A stretch of 64,000 bases of DNA from Sambucus nigra (lineage: Eukaryota; Streptophyta; Magnoliopsida; Dipsacales; Adoxaceae): NCBI GenBank assembly GCA_949130495.1, contig OX422211.1, forward strand, positions 332,352,504 to 332,416,503, given 5' to 3'. A program made the translations under genes and the position numbers. The notes under the pieces were generated by a model, which was not told the origin of the DNA, did no database searches, and saw only the letters and a list, made by a program, of their open reading frames with translations. Below are positions 45,446 through 55,999 of the stretch, piece by piece (within the stretch, counting starts at the first letter, position 1; every line of letters begins with the position of its first letter).

Positions 45446-46006
45446 GTGGATGAAAATGAAGAGGGAAGATATCTCTTTAGACAGGGGTCACTCACCGAGG
45501 GAAGTTTCTCAGAAGAACATACCGTGTGGAGTCTCTTCGTCGACGGGTCCTCTTGCGAAAGAGGGAGTGGAGCTGGATTAATAGTATCAGCACCCGATGG
45601 CACAGACATTGAGTACGCCCTGAGGTTCAACTTTAAGGACTCCAACAACGAGGCCGAATATGAGGCCTTGATAGCAGGCCTCTCCTTGTCTAGATCTCTT
45701 AGTGTCAGCCAGATTTTGGTTCATAGTGATTCAAGGCTAGTAGTGAATCAGATACTAGGAGCCTACGAGGCCAAGGACGAGAGGATGGCTAGGTACCTTG
45801 AGAAGGTGAGTTCATTACTGAAGGGATTCATAGAAGTAAGGTTAAAGAGGATACCTAGGCTCGATAATGGTCGAGCTGACGCCCTTGCTAGGTTGGCCTC
45901 GACAACTAGGACAGACATCAGGAGGACGGTCCCAGTGGAAATTTTACTTCGGCCAACTATTGAAGATGCCGAGGGAACACTTAGCAATTGCCTAAATGTT
46001 TCTTAG
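45446..46006 (+). pseudogene. Second RNase H (aRH-type) of the younger element
   Basis: WSLFVDGSSCERGSGAGLIV, NNEAEYEALIAGL, LVHSDSRLVVNQILG and NGRADALARLAS contain all four acidic residues (D, E, D, D) of an active RNase H fold. The presence of this archaeal-like RNase H after the usual one is the hallmark of Tat-lineage elements. The domain itself has no stop; TAA at 45386 precedes it and TAG at 46004 follows. Confidence 0.88.
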
Positions 46007-47236
46007 GAAGCTTTGTGTATGGACCCTCTGATCAGATACATTAAAGAGGGGGAGATGCCAGAAGCAAGGCAAGAAAGGAAGAAGTTGAGATACAGGGCTG
46101 CAAAGTTCACTGTCATTGGGGACACCTTGTACAAAAAAGGATTTTTACTCCCCTTACTTAGGTGTGTGCACCCATCTGAAGTCCCATCCATTTTGCAAGA
46201 TGTGCACGAAGGATCATGCTCAAGTCACATTGGGGGCAGATCCTTAGCGAAGAGGGTGATCACCCAAGGGTACTGGTGGCCGACCTTGGGGAAAGACGCC
46301 GCGGCATATGTAAAAAAGTGCGATAAATGCCAGAGATTTGCCACCATACCTCACCAACCCCATCAGCCTCTTACCTCCATTACATCCCCATGGCCATTTA
46401 CAGTGTGGGGGATCGACCTCGTAGGACCCTTACCAAGAGCAGTCAATAACTATCGGTTCCTCATCGTAGCGATTGACTATTTCTCAAAATGGGTGGAGGT
46501 CGAACCGATGGTCATGATTACAGAGCAGAAGACCTTCCAATTCATCTGGAAAAATGTTATATGAAGATATGGTCTCCCCAACACCCTCATCTCGGATAAC
46601 GGGACTCAGTTCAAGAATACCTCTCTACAGAAGTACTGTGAAAGGGTGAGTATCAAACAATTATTCTCTACCCCGGGCCGACCTCAGGACAATGGGCAAA
46701 CAGAAGTTACAAACAGGACAATCCTAGATGGAATCAAGAAGAGGCTTGAGGAGGCAAAAGGAAGATGGGTCGAGGAGTTATATGCCGTGCTGTGGGCATA
46801 CAGGACGACAGTGAGGACCTCTACCGGAGAGACCCCATTCATGCTAGCTTATGGCTCAGAAGCCATCATCCCCACTGAGATTGGGTTTCCTACTCATAGG
46901 GTCCAAGTGTATGACCCTCAGAGAAATACAGAAGAGAGGAGACTCGACTTAGACCTGATTGAGGAAAGGAGGGAAGATGCCGAGATAAGGAAGGCCGCCT
47001 ACCAGTAGAGGACCGCAAGGTTTTACAATCAGAGGGTGAAACAGAGACCAATTGCGGTGGGGGACTTGGTCCTAAAAAAGACTTGGCAAAAGCCCAACAA
47101 GCTCCATCCTAATTGGAATGGACCATATAGGGTCATCGATGAAGTCGTCCCTGGGACCTATAGACTAGAAAACCTAGAGGGGGAGCCCTTTTCCAACCCC
47201 TGGAATGTAGATCATTTGAAGAAATACTATCAGTAG
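46007..47236 (+). pseudogene. Integrase of the younger element
   Basis: HHCC zinc domain: HEGSCSSHIGGRSLAKRV, YWWPTLGKDAAAYVKKCDKC. Catalytic core: WGIDLVGPLPRAV, then a TGA (46562), LISDNGTQFKNT and PQDNGQTEVTNRTI, so the D, D, E triad is present. C-terminal domain after a TAG (47006): GDLVLKKTWQKPNKLHPNWN, NPWNVDHLKKYYQ and the true stop at 47234-47236. Two stops prevent a full product. No chromodomain, as expected for Tat elements. Confidence 0.9.
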
Positions 47237-47377
47237 TTTTGTAAAGTCCTATCGAACGACAATTGTAAGAGGTGTTGCTCCGATAGAACACTTGAAAAAT
47301 TAATGAGAAATATCAGTGTTTCTTCTCATCTTGTGTTTGTCAGTTCTAGTACGCATGGAAACATCTTCATAGGATGA

Positions 47378-48360
47378 CCCTCGGCCTATAATGAGGATCA
47401 ATAGAGGGGACGACCCCACCATTGTCCTAAAAAAAGATGAGGGAAAACTTTGTTTAAAACCATTAAATTGGTAATTATAGCCCTCGGCCTATAATGAAGG
47501 TCAATGGAGGGGACGACCCCACCATTGTCCTCAAGAAAGACGAGGGAAAACTTTGTTAAAAACCATTAAATTGGTAATTAAATCCCTCGACCTATAATGA
47601 GGGTCAATTGAGGGGACGACCCCACCATTGTCCTCAAGAAAGATGAGGGAAAACTTTGTTTAAAACCATTAAATTGGTAATTATAGCCCTCGGCCTATAA
47701 TGAGGGTCAATGGAGGGGACAACCCCACCATTGTCCTAAAAAAAGACTAGGGAAAACTTTGTTAAAAACCATTAAATTGGTAATTATAGCCCTCGGCCTA
47801 TAATGAGGGTCAATGGAGGGGACGACCCCACCATTGTCCTCAAGAAAGACGAGGTAAAACTTTGTTTAAAACCATTAAATTGATAATTATAGCCCTCGGC
47901 CTATAATGAGGGTCAATGAAGGGGACGACCCCACCATTGTCCTCAAGAAAGACGAGGGAAAGCTTTGTTAAAAACCATTAAATTGGTAATTAAATCCCTC
48001 GGCCTATAATGAGGGTCAATGGAGGGGACGACCCCACCATTGTCCTCAAGAAAGACGAGGGAAAACTTTGTTAAAAACCATTAAATTGGTAATTATAGCC
48101 CTCGGCCTATAATGAGGGCCAATGGAGGGGACGACCCCACCATTGCCCTCAAGAAAAACGGGGGAAGACTTTGTTGAAAACCATTAGTTTGGTAATTAAA
48201 ACCCTCGGCTATAATGAGGGTCAATGGAGGGGACGACCCCACCATTGCCCTCAAGAAAGACGAGGGAGGACTTGAGCATCAATTAAAATTGATTAAAACT
48301 CGACTATAATGAGGGCCAACGCAGGGGACGACCCCTCGTTCACCCTCAAGAAAGACGAGG
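47378..48360 (+). repeat. Tandem array with an exact 103-bp period
   Basis: The unit starting CCCTCGGCCTATAATGAGGG begins at 47378, 47481, 47584, 47687, 47790, 47893, 47996, 48099 and 48202, each 103 bp apart, followed by a more diverged, shortened copy to about 48360. Each unit has GGAGGGGACGACCCCACC, then a CTCAAGAAAGACGAGGG block and an AT-rich end (AAACCATTAAATTGGTAATT). The array lies between the pol stop and the antisense gene. Confidence 0.96.
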
Positions 48361-48525
48361 GAGGGGTCAGTGATATTAACATAAGATTCACAATACAAGC
48401 CATACGAGAGACAAATACAGAAGAAAAAGAGGCATTATATTACATTACAAAATGAAGATGTTCATCTGATAAAAGAATACAAAATATTAATTACACGAAG
48501 AGGGTATGGGCTACAGTCAGCCACC

Positions 48526-50881
48526 CTATTGAGCAATGTCAGAGGGCAGGGCCTCAACGTCGATAAGAGAGGTCTCCTCAACGACCACGATTGGCTGATC
48601 CTCAGATGTGCCAACACCCTCGGCGTGCACCTGGGACTCCACCTGGGTTAAAGCCTCAGCAATCAAGGAGTCGTCTAGTTGAACTGCCTCCAGAGAAGGA
48701 CGGACTGAAGAGACGACATCGCCGAACTTGAGGACGACCCACCGATAGGCCGTCCTGATCCCTCTCTCCAAGTATTCAAGACCGAAGCCTTAAAACTCAT
48801 CTGAGAGTTTGTAGGCCTCCACAGCGTCTACCTCTGCCTTCTTCACGGCCTCAGACAGTTCAATCTTAAATTGGGCCCCCTGATGGGTCATGGCTTCATC
48901 CTTCTCCTTAAGAAGCAAGTCCTTGGCCGCCATGTATGCATCATGCTGCCTCGTCAGCTCGTCCAGGATCCTTGCATGCTCAGTCCTGGTGCTCTCCAAC
49001 TCAACCCTAGCAGTTTTGAGCTCTGACTGTAAATCAGACTCGTGCTGAATGGCCCTCTCGGCCTCATGAAACTTTTCTTGATTCTCCACCATCCATTTGG
49101 TGGTGAGGTAAAGGCACATACAGACTGCACATAAATAATAAACAAATATCAAGAAACGAAAGAATACAACTAAGGGAAGGAGGTGAGAAACAATACCTGA
49201 TCTAGGGCGTGCAGACCATAGTCATACACTTTTGCTGGAGGCATCTTGAATAAAAAATCATAGTCAGCAGCCGAGGGGGCAGAAAACATGGACGCCTTGG
49301 CCGCTCTCAGGTTCGTGATAAGGGAGGATGGCTTGGCCTTCAAAAGCGCCGAATTTTGCGACCAAAAGGCCCCCAGAAGATGAGGCAGTCCCCTCAGATG
49401 CCTCGACCCTTTCTCTCGTCCGTGAACCTGGCCGAGGGTCGACGGGAACCTCAGGCTCCTTCCTCTTTTGTCTATCGAGGATCGGCTTGGAAGGTGTTGG
49501 CCCCGTGGTCTGCATCTTCCTCGGAGCTTGCTGAAGCTCCTTGCCTTTCTTCTTGGCCAAGCCTGATAACAAACTAGGGGCAGTCATTTCCCAAAGGTGG
49601 TCAGGTACACCAGCAGGATGACCTGAAAGGAGGACGACACGTTAGAAAAATGCAGAGGCAGATGAAACACTTCAAAAAAGTAAATAACAGGTAATAAAGA
49701 ATGGACAAAAAATAATATAAATCACATAGTTCTGTCAGGGGGCCGACCCTCAGACCAGCTTCCTTGAGGAACCGAGGGGTCATCAGATATTTAAATTTTG
49801 GAAGTTCACCCCCTATCCATCGTCCTCTCAGATATTCAACTATGTCTTTCTCTTCTAGACTAAGTTCGGGGTCTGACCAGGCCTTCATTGAAGGGTTGGA
49901 CCATCTTCTGGGAACCCTCGGACCATCGGCTATAGGTTGTGCCTCGGCAGAGAACTCCCACTCTCCAGAGACTAAGAAGAATCTCTTCTTCCAATCGTGG
50001 TTGGATGTTTGTGCCACGTGGAGAAGTTTTTTATCAGACTTCCTCGCACCCAGATGGTACTACCCAGGTTGTTTGGATGAGGAAGTGATGTTATAGCAAG
50101 CCGAGAACACATCGGAGGAAGGCTCATCAGTAAAGGCATTTTTCCATAGGGAAATGAAGCCGAGGATCGTCCTTCAGGAATTAGGAGGGAGCTGAGAGGG
50201 GGCTATGCCTAGGGATGACAAAATATCTATGACAGCAGGATGTAAAGGGAGTCTGACACCTACCTTGAACATTTATTCGTATACCGCTATCTCTCCCTCT
50301 TCACCCTCAAAGACCCTCTCGTCCTCAGAGGGGACCCTCATAGATATGGTGGGAGGAACACCATATGCATGCCTCCACAGAAGAAGGTCACGATCCCTGA
50401 CCGAGGAAATATAAGACGAGGCGTGAGATGTGTCAACTGGGTCATCTGAGTCCTCATCATCCTCAGTCCCCTCACCCTCGGCCTCGGCCTCATCACTTGT
50501 CAGAGGCCCTTGGGGAAAAGCCATCTGGAAAGCGTGTGGGGATAGGGTTTTCACAGGGACAGCCTCAAAAGCAACCATACCCTCGGCCTGTCGGCCTTGG
50601 CTCAGATCAGATGTCTCTACTCTCCCAGAAGGTCCAGCTCCTATTGGTGATGACGCCCTCTCATCCATCTCACTCGAATAACGCTCGGCTGGACGACAGG
50701 ACGACCCGCAAGACTCAGAGGGTTTTATTGTGGCAAGAGGAATGGGGAAGATGGGTCATACCCAATTAGGGTCGGCCCCTCGTCTTCTCTCCTCCTCTTC
50801 CTCTATTCGTTTGATCTCAACAAATAACTTCTCTCTCAGGGAAGGGAGTTCTTCAGCTAAGCTGTAAAGCCTCCTAAGCAT
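48526..50881 (-). pseudogene. Antisense gene of the younger element (Transposase_28-like), with two introns
   Basis: Read on the minus strand from ATG 50881: MLRRLYSLAEELPSLREKL, a Glu/Arg helix, a TGA, an acidic region (EAEGEGTEDDEDSDD), then ISMRVPSEDERVFEGEEGEI, TAA, FKVGVRLPLHPAVIDILSS, IAPSQLPPNS, TGA, GFISLWKNAFTDEPSSDVF, TAG and SNHDWKKRFFLVSGEWEF. An intron with GTGATT/TTTCAG ends (49725-49623) joins in phase to HPAGVPDHLWEMTAPSLLSG. After a frame change near 49345 comes MPPAKVYDYGLHALDQ, a second intron (49196-49125, GTATTG/GTGCAG) and a long coiled coil (49124-48790, MVENQEKFHEAE...), then IRTAYRWVVLKFGDVVSSV to the stop at 48526-48528. The layout equals plant PF04195 proteins. Function unknown; four stops and at least one shift kill it. 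Confidence 0.75.
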
Positions 50882-51525
50882 CAAGGGGGAGACCCTACAC
50901 TTGGAAGAGTTTGGGGAACCTAACTACAAATAAGTTTGCTATTGACCAGGTTGGACTTTTGGATTAAAACAAAAGAAATCGATGGTTTTCAATCAAGAAC
51001 ACTCAAGAAAACTCGAGAACACTCAAAAACCAGTCGCCGGAAAAGTTATGAAACAACCCAAATCCAGCCCTACTAGCCTAAAATAAGAAAGCGAAAAAGA
51101 AATGAAAGTAAAGAGGACACTGTGGTAGAGAGATTACCTGAGAAAAAATAGCAACGCTGCCAAACTCGAAATGTAGAAACTGCGGAAATGGCAAGAAGGC
51201 TGGAAGCTAGAGAGAGAGAGAGTTCAGGCGCGAAGAAGAAGAAGAAGAGAGAAACTTCAAAAAATTATTTAAATACCTCGCCAATGAGTGGGACCACTAA
51301 CCAATGCAGAGCACGGCCCACGAGGAGGGCATCATTAGGGTACAAAGCCCCAGGCAAAGTGTGCAGCCGCCACGCCTTAGAAACTGAAGTGACAATGAGT
51401 ACCTGCCTAGGTGTCATATCAGCTTAACAAGTGCCACTCACCTAACTGATCATACACCCATCTTAATTACAACACTATCCCTCAGCCATCTCAACAACAT
51501 CCATGGCTAAGGGCTGGGGGGTGAT
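50882..51525. other. Antisense-gene 5' region and polypurine tract
   Basis: No coding seen in sense orientation. If the antisense gene was expressed, its promoter must lie here or in the 3' LTR. The tract AAGGGCTGGGGGGTGAT (51509-51525) abuts the 3' LTR and would prime plus-strand synthesis. Confidence 0.55.
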
Positions 51526-52272
51526 TGATATGCCCATATATATCCCCGGCTAGGCCGAGGGCGCCCTTCAACCGGACGATCCCTCAGGGGGCCGACCCTT
51601 CATCAGGCTACGGACGACCCCTCAGGGGGCCGACCCTTCATCAGGTTCCAGATGACCCTCCGAGGGTACGACAGTATGAGGCCCAAATTAGGCCAGACTC
51701 ATTGCCGGAAGGAATTTGCCCTCGGCCTCATATCAAAGGCCGAGGGTGACATCATCACAGCGCGTGGTTTGGGAGACGCGTGGAACAGTGTGCATGAGGC
51801 TCACATGGCACGTGGGAGATCGTTATAACCAAATCACACCCTCACATGAGGGAATATTATGTCATCATTTGGCATCTACAGGAGATTGGCTAGATCATCA
51901 TTCACATGCACCATGCATACTTAGGGGGTACACTACACCCCCCAAGACCTATATATACTTGTCACCTATAACCCTACAGGGGGAGGGATCAATAATTGTA
52001 ACCCTAGCAAAAACTCTGCTTATACACACAGTAAAGAGAGAAAGTGAGCTGATGTGCATTGTATCCAAGGCCGTTAGTGCCCATACTTAGTGGATCACAC
52101 ACTCACAGTGGATGTAGGCCAAATTGGCTGAACCACTATACATCATTGTCTTATTCCTCTTATACTCATCTCCTTCTAAACACTCACACATACACATATC
52201 TATGGATGCCATGGTACTTACAGTTTGAGCTCATCATCACTTATTTGGTGGTGCTAAATCTCAGCATCATCA
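51526..52272 (+). repeat. 3' LTR of the younger element, 747 bp
   Basis: Matches the 5' LTR from TGATATGCCC to CATCATCA. It differs by a 38-bp tandem duplication around 51605-51645 (GACGACCCCTCAGGGGGCCG repeated) and by lacking a 10-bp TGTCAACAGG segment present in the 5' LTR. Confidence 0.95.
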
Positions 52273-52319
52273 GTGATCGTATTTGATTATAATTTGTGCT
52301 GAGATTTATTATCACCATA
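52273..52319 (+). repeat. 3' LTR of the older element, right remnant
   Basis: Begins with the second GTGAT copy and continues CGTATTTGATTATAATTTG exactly as in the 5' LTR. The last two bases are TA instead of CA, a point mutation of the terminus. Confidence 0.92.
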
Positions 52320-52324
52320 GAGAG

Positions 52325-52879
52325 TATACCTGATTTGTAAAGCCAAATCGATAAAATATAACCACCAAATCAGTACCTGCAAAATTAAAACACGATTTAT
52401 GGAAAATCAAAGCATGAATAAATGGTGTGATTTTTGCATGATGTGGTGATGAGAGAGAGAGAGAGAGAAAGTGAGTGAGCGAGCTAAGATACCTGAAGAT
52501 GAGAACCCAGAGAAAGAGAGCTAAGGTACCTGAAGATGACGGGGTCAAAAGAGGGGGAAAGGATGATTGGTGTGGTGTCTTACTAATTTACCCTTTGTTT
52601 TGAATTAAAGCAAAAGAGGAAACCAATTAATAGTGAGATAAAAGAGGGGGAAACCAAAAATAAAAGGGCAAAAGAGGAAAATGCATCAAAATAATCTCAA
52701 CCCTTCATTTTGTGCCTTGTTGGCTTCGATCTGAACCGTGAAGTGTCTTCCCATCCTATGAATTGTGAAAACACCATTGTAACTATATATATATATTTAC
52801 TTTTTAATATGAGCTTCATAAATATTCAGTTCATATAAACAGTGCTATCAACTAAATTTAATTTTTTAAGACCTCTCCT
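52325..52879. other. Flank of the nested retrotransposons; no gene
   Basis: A short (GA)n run at 52452-52468 and AT-rich sequence. It resumes the host sequence interrupted at 30175. Confidence 0.5.
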
Positions 52880-53510
52880 AATAATGTCCTCTCAAGATTG
52901 TTTTGTAAGACGTTTTGTCTTTTACTCTACATTTCAATTAGTCTTCCTTTAGTTATTCGTGCATCCAATGGTCTACGGAATATATATCCGCAATATCTAA
53001 GTCTACCTTATTTATTCGTATCACTAATGGGATTTACTCCCCACTTTTCTCTAACATATTGATTTCTATTCTTATTCCTTTAAGTAACGCTTATCATCCA
53101 TTGAAGCATCCTCCTCTCGCTAATATGGATACTTTGCACACGTTTTTTCTTTACCGTCTAACACTTTGCTCCATATGGGATAACTGACTTAATGACTATT
53201 CAATAAAACTTTTCTTCTATTATATGATTTGTCTTCTTAGCATACAAGGCATCACTTGTATATCTCCATTTCATTCATCTTGATGCTACTCAACTTGTTA
53301 CATCCTCATTTATATATAGTCACTTTGCATCACATACCCTGGATAAGAAAATTTATAATTTTTAGTTATCACATTTTCTTCAATTATGTAATCATTTGAA
53401 TCGTTATTAAATTTACATCCCATATACTCATTTTTAGTCTCACTAGTTTTTAGTCGCTTAGATTCTGGGGCATTTATCCAAGTTTTTACTCTCATAACTA
53501 AAATCTAATT
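52880..53510 (-). pseudogene. RTE-type LINE relic (C-terminal RT region)
   Basis: On the minus strand 53495-53310 reads SKRLKTSETKNEYMGCKF and, later, SYPGYVMQSDYI, the segment that follows the RT core in plant RTE-like LINEs. Further down come LYAKK-like, SVISHMEQSV, then MLQWMISVT-like and RNKNRNQYVREKWGVNPI pieces matching the usual RTE ending. Every piece is in a different frame or broken by stops, so this is an old relic. Confidence 0.65.
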
Positions 53511-55990
53511 TGAAATGTCTACTACATATATATTATTTGAAAACAACATACACCATGGGGCGTCTTCTTATATATCCTTACTAATTTTCATTCAAAACTA
53601 CAACAAATATGTTGGGTCTTAAGACCGTTCCTTTGTGTAAAACCTGAGTGTGTTTTGTGTTCCAAAATGGAGAATTAAAACTTAAAATTATTTTCGAATT
53701 TTAATTTTGCAAAAAAAAGAGGACACCTATTATTTTATATGACGATTTATAAATGATTTGTCATACGGTGCATATTCTATTAATTTTTAAGTATATGAGT
53801 AATAAACCATGTGATCAAATTAATTCAACACATAATACCAAATGTACGTGTTGAAAAACTCTCTAACGAAAAAAATCTCGGGGTAAAGCAACAATATGAC
53901 TAAGAAGTTGGTAAAGACTAACAAAGTGGATAAGCGTCTTACACTCCTTCTGCGCTAACTCATATATCATTATTTTTCAACTAATTTTTAGTAAATCCCA
54001 GACCTTTACAAGGTCAGTGAAGATCTCAGCATAACTCATGTCTTGATCTACGATCAACAATGTTGATCTTGAAACAAACTCAAAAATGTCTTATGTGTTA
54101 ATTAAGGATTTATTGATCCGAGTTGTTAAGATTTTGAAAATGAGTCACAAGATCACAAAAACTCTTCAAAGGAAATAAAGGTCGTAAAGTTTTTGGGCGA
54201 TAAAAAGTATATACACTCACAAATTTCTTCTTTATCTTTTTTATCGCTCAACCTCAGAGTGAAATGATTAAAAATAAAGAAGACAAGAGAGAAAAATGTG
54301 AATAAAACTAAACCATTTAGTTCCCTATTTTCTAAAGTACCTTAAGCTTATTCGGGGGTTTGAAAATAATAATAAGCTTAAGAGCCCAATCTTCTATCTC
54401 TCTAAAATATTTCTTTTGAAAAATGATAGAGAACTATTTTTTTAAAATGAAGAGCAATAAATGTTTTTATAAACAATGAGTTTCTTCAATACAGAAAGCT
54501 ACAAAACCCTTTACTGTACCCATTTTATTTAATAAATCTAATTATAATCGTAATTTCTAACCAAAAGACAAAAATTCCTAATTTTACAGTTAAACCCTAG
54601 CCTAGCTATACAATCATCGAAGCCAGGGATTACTCACGAGGTGAATCTCCCTTAAATTTCTTTATTTGTATAAACTCACAATTTTGTGTGGAAAAACAAG
54701 ATAATACATAGAACTAATACTACCAAACTTTTATCAATATAATTACAAACGAGACAACATTATCCAAAGAAAATTAAATTCTTAAAATCTAGTGGGTAAC
54801 AATGGGTTTTAATCTCCCATTATGATTTATGCCTCTTTTTTAATCTCATTCTGATTCCTTCCATAAGTTTTACATTAGAACCCAATGAAATACGAGGGAT
54901 TAAGTAGATAGATTTACACAAAGAAAAATTATGATAGGTACTAGAGGGGAGAAATTCTTAAGATAGAATGTGTTGGTGTTTAGGATGGTGCTCGAAGGTG
55001 GGCCGGGCTTTGCAAGGGGTGGTCGGAGGTGGGTATGAGAAGAAGAAAAGAGTTAAACAAAAATGAGCATAGCGATTGTTGTAAATATATGGGTATTTTG
55101 GGATGTTGGGTTATAATTATGTAAGTGCGAGAAGGAAAAATAATTGCTTTTAAAAATTTCAACTTCCATTACTATTTGTGAGCATTTAATTATTTCCATT
55201 CATTTACACGGGGATCTCTACGTAGTGCTTATTAGTGTGAAAATAAAGTTGGTTAGATCGAAAACTTAAAATTTTACTCAAGTTTGATATTTTTGAAAGT
55301 GGAAAATTTGATAATAGTTTTTCAAAATTTTGATGAATTAGAAAACCACCCTAAAAAATCACTCAGTTTTCAACAACCCTCTAAACCCATTTGTATACAT
55401 TTTATTTATTGCGGATTCCCACATATGTATTACAACTTTTCATTTCTTCCCCCACATTGGAAATGAGTTGTTAGTGACGCCTCTGTTTGTAAAATAAATA
55501 TGGTTGGCCCTCTTGAGTATTAAAGCACCCATCAAGAAAGAAAAGTATCTTCCCTTTCATATTAATTTTTTTCCCTATAATTCTCACAACACGTTATCAA
55601 AATGATATCCACCCCATAATCAAGACAATCACATCCATAAAAACTATCATGTGGTTGGATTTATCAATACTTTCTCTCTTCGATTTTTACTACCAATGCT
55701 TTATATTGACAAATTGTAAGTGAATGAAACTCACATGTGATAAAATAACTAATATTGCAAGACAAGAGAATATTAAATAAAGGAAAAAGTATGACCAAAC
55801 ACATACAAGAGGAGGAACACGATGTTGGTGGTTTGTAAAATTGCCTACATCAATGGGGTGGGGTGGGGAGATATTTTATTGATTAAAGGAGAGTAAAATT
55901 TGGCAGAGGCTCTGAAATTCAATGCCTCATCTAGAGCGGGGCATACGATACATATACTTCGTGGTATAAGTTGCATATTTTGAATGGACT
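53511..55990. other. No gene recognised
   Basis: AT-rich, no family recognised on either strand and no inverted-repeat element with a target duplication noticed. Confidence 0.45.
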
Positions 55991-55999
55991 CTCCCCTTT

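Larger units (their letters stand above)
40391..52272 (+). mobile_element. Younger Tat-lineage Ty3/gypsy element, 11.9 kb, nested
   Basis: Bounded by LTRs starting TGATATGCCC and ending GCATCATCA, with the perfect 5-bp target duplication GTGAT (40386-40390, 52273-52277). Layout: LTR, primer site TGGCGCCGTCTGTGGG, a gag-pol frame of about 1950 codons, a 103-bp tandem array, an antisense gene with two introns, polypurine tract AAGGGCTGGGGGGTGAT, LTR. By eye the LTRs differ by about 24 substitutions in some 700 aligned bases (3.4%), plus one 38-bp duplication and one 10-bp deletion. Stops throughout gag-pol mean it cannot move by itself, although cis sequences look complete. Confidence 0.95.
30176..52319 (+). 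mobile_element. Older Tat-lineage Ty3/gypsy element, split by a nested element
   Basis: The element runs from TGTGG (30176) to CACCATA (52319) and is flanked by the perfect 5-bp target duplication GAGAG (30171-30175, 52320-52324). Removing the nested element (40391-52272) and one GTGAT copy leaves about 10.3 kb. It has LTRs of about 435 bp, a TGGCGCCG primer site, gag, protease, RT, RNase H, second RNase H, integrase, and antisense coding between pol and the 3' LTR. By eye the LTRs differ at about 48 of 435 positions (11%), three times more than those of the nested element, so it is clearly the older insertion. Many stops and a gag deletion make it inactive. Confidence 0.92.
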
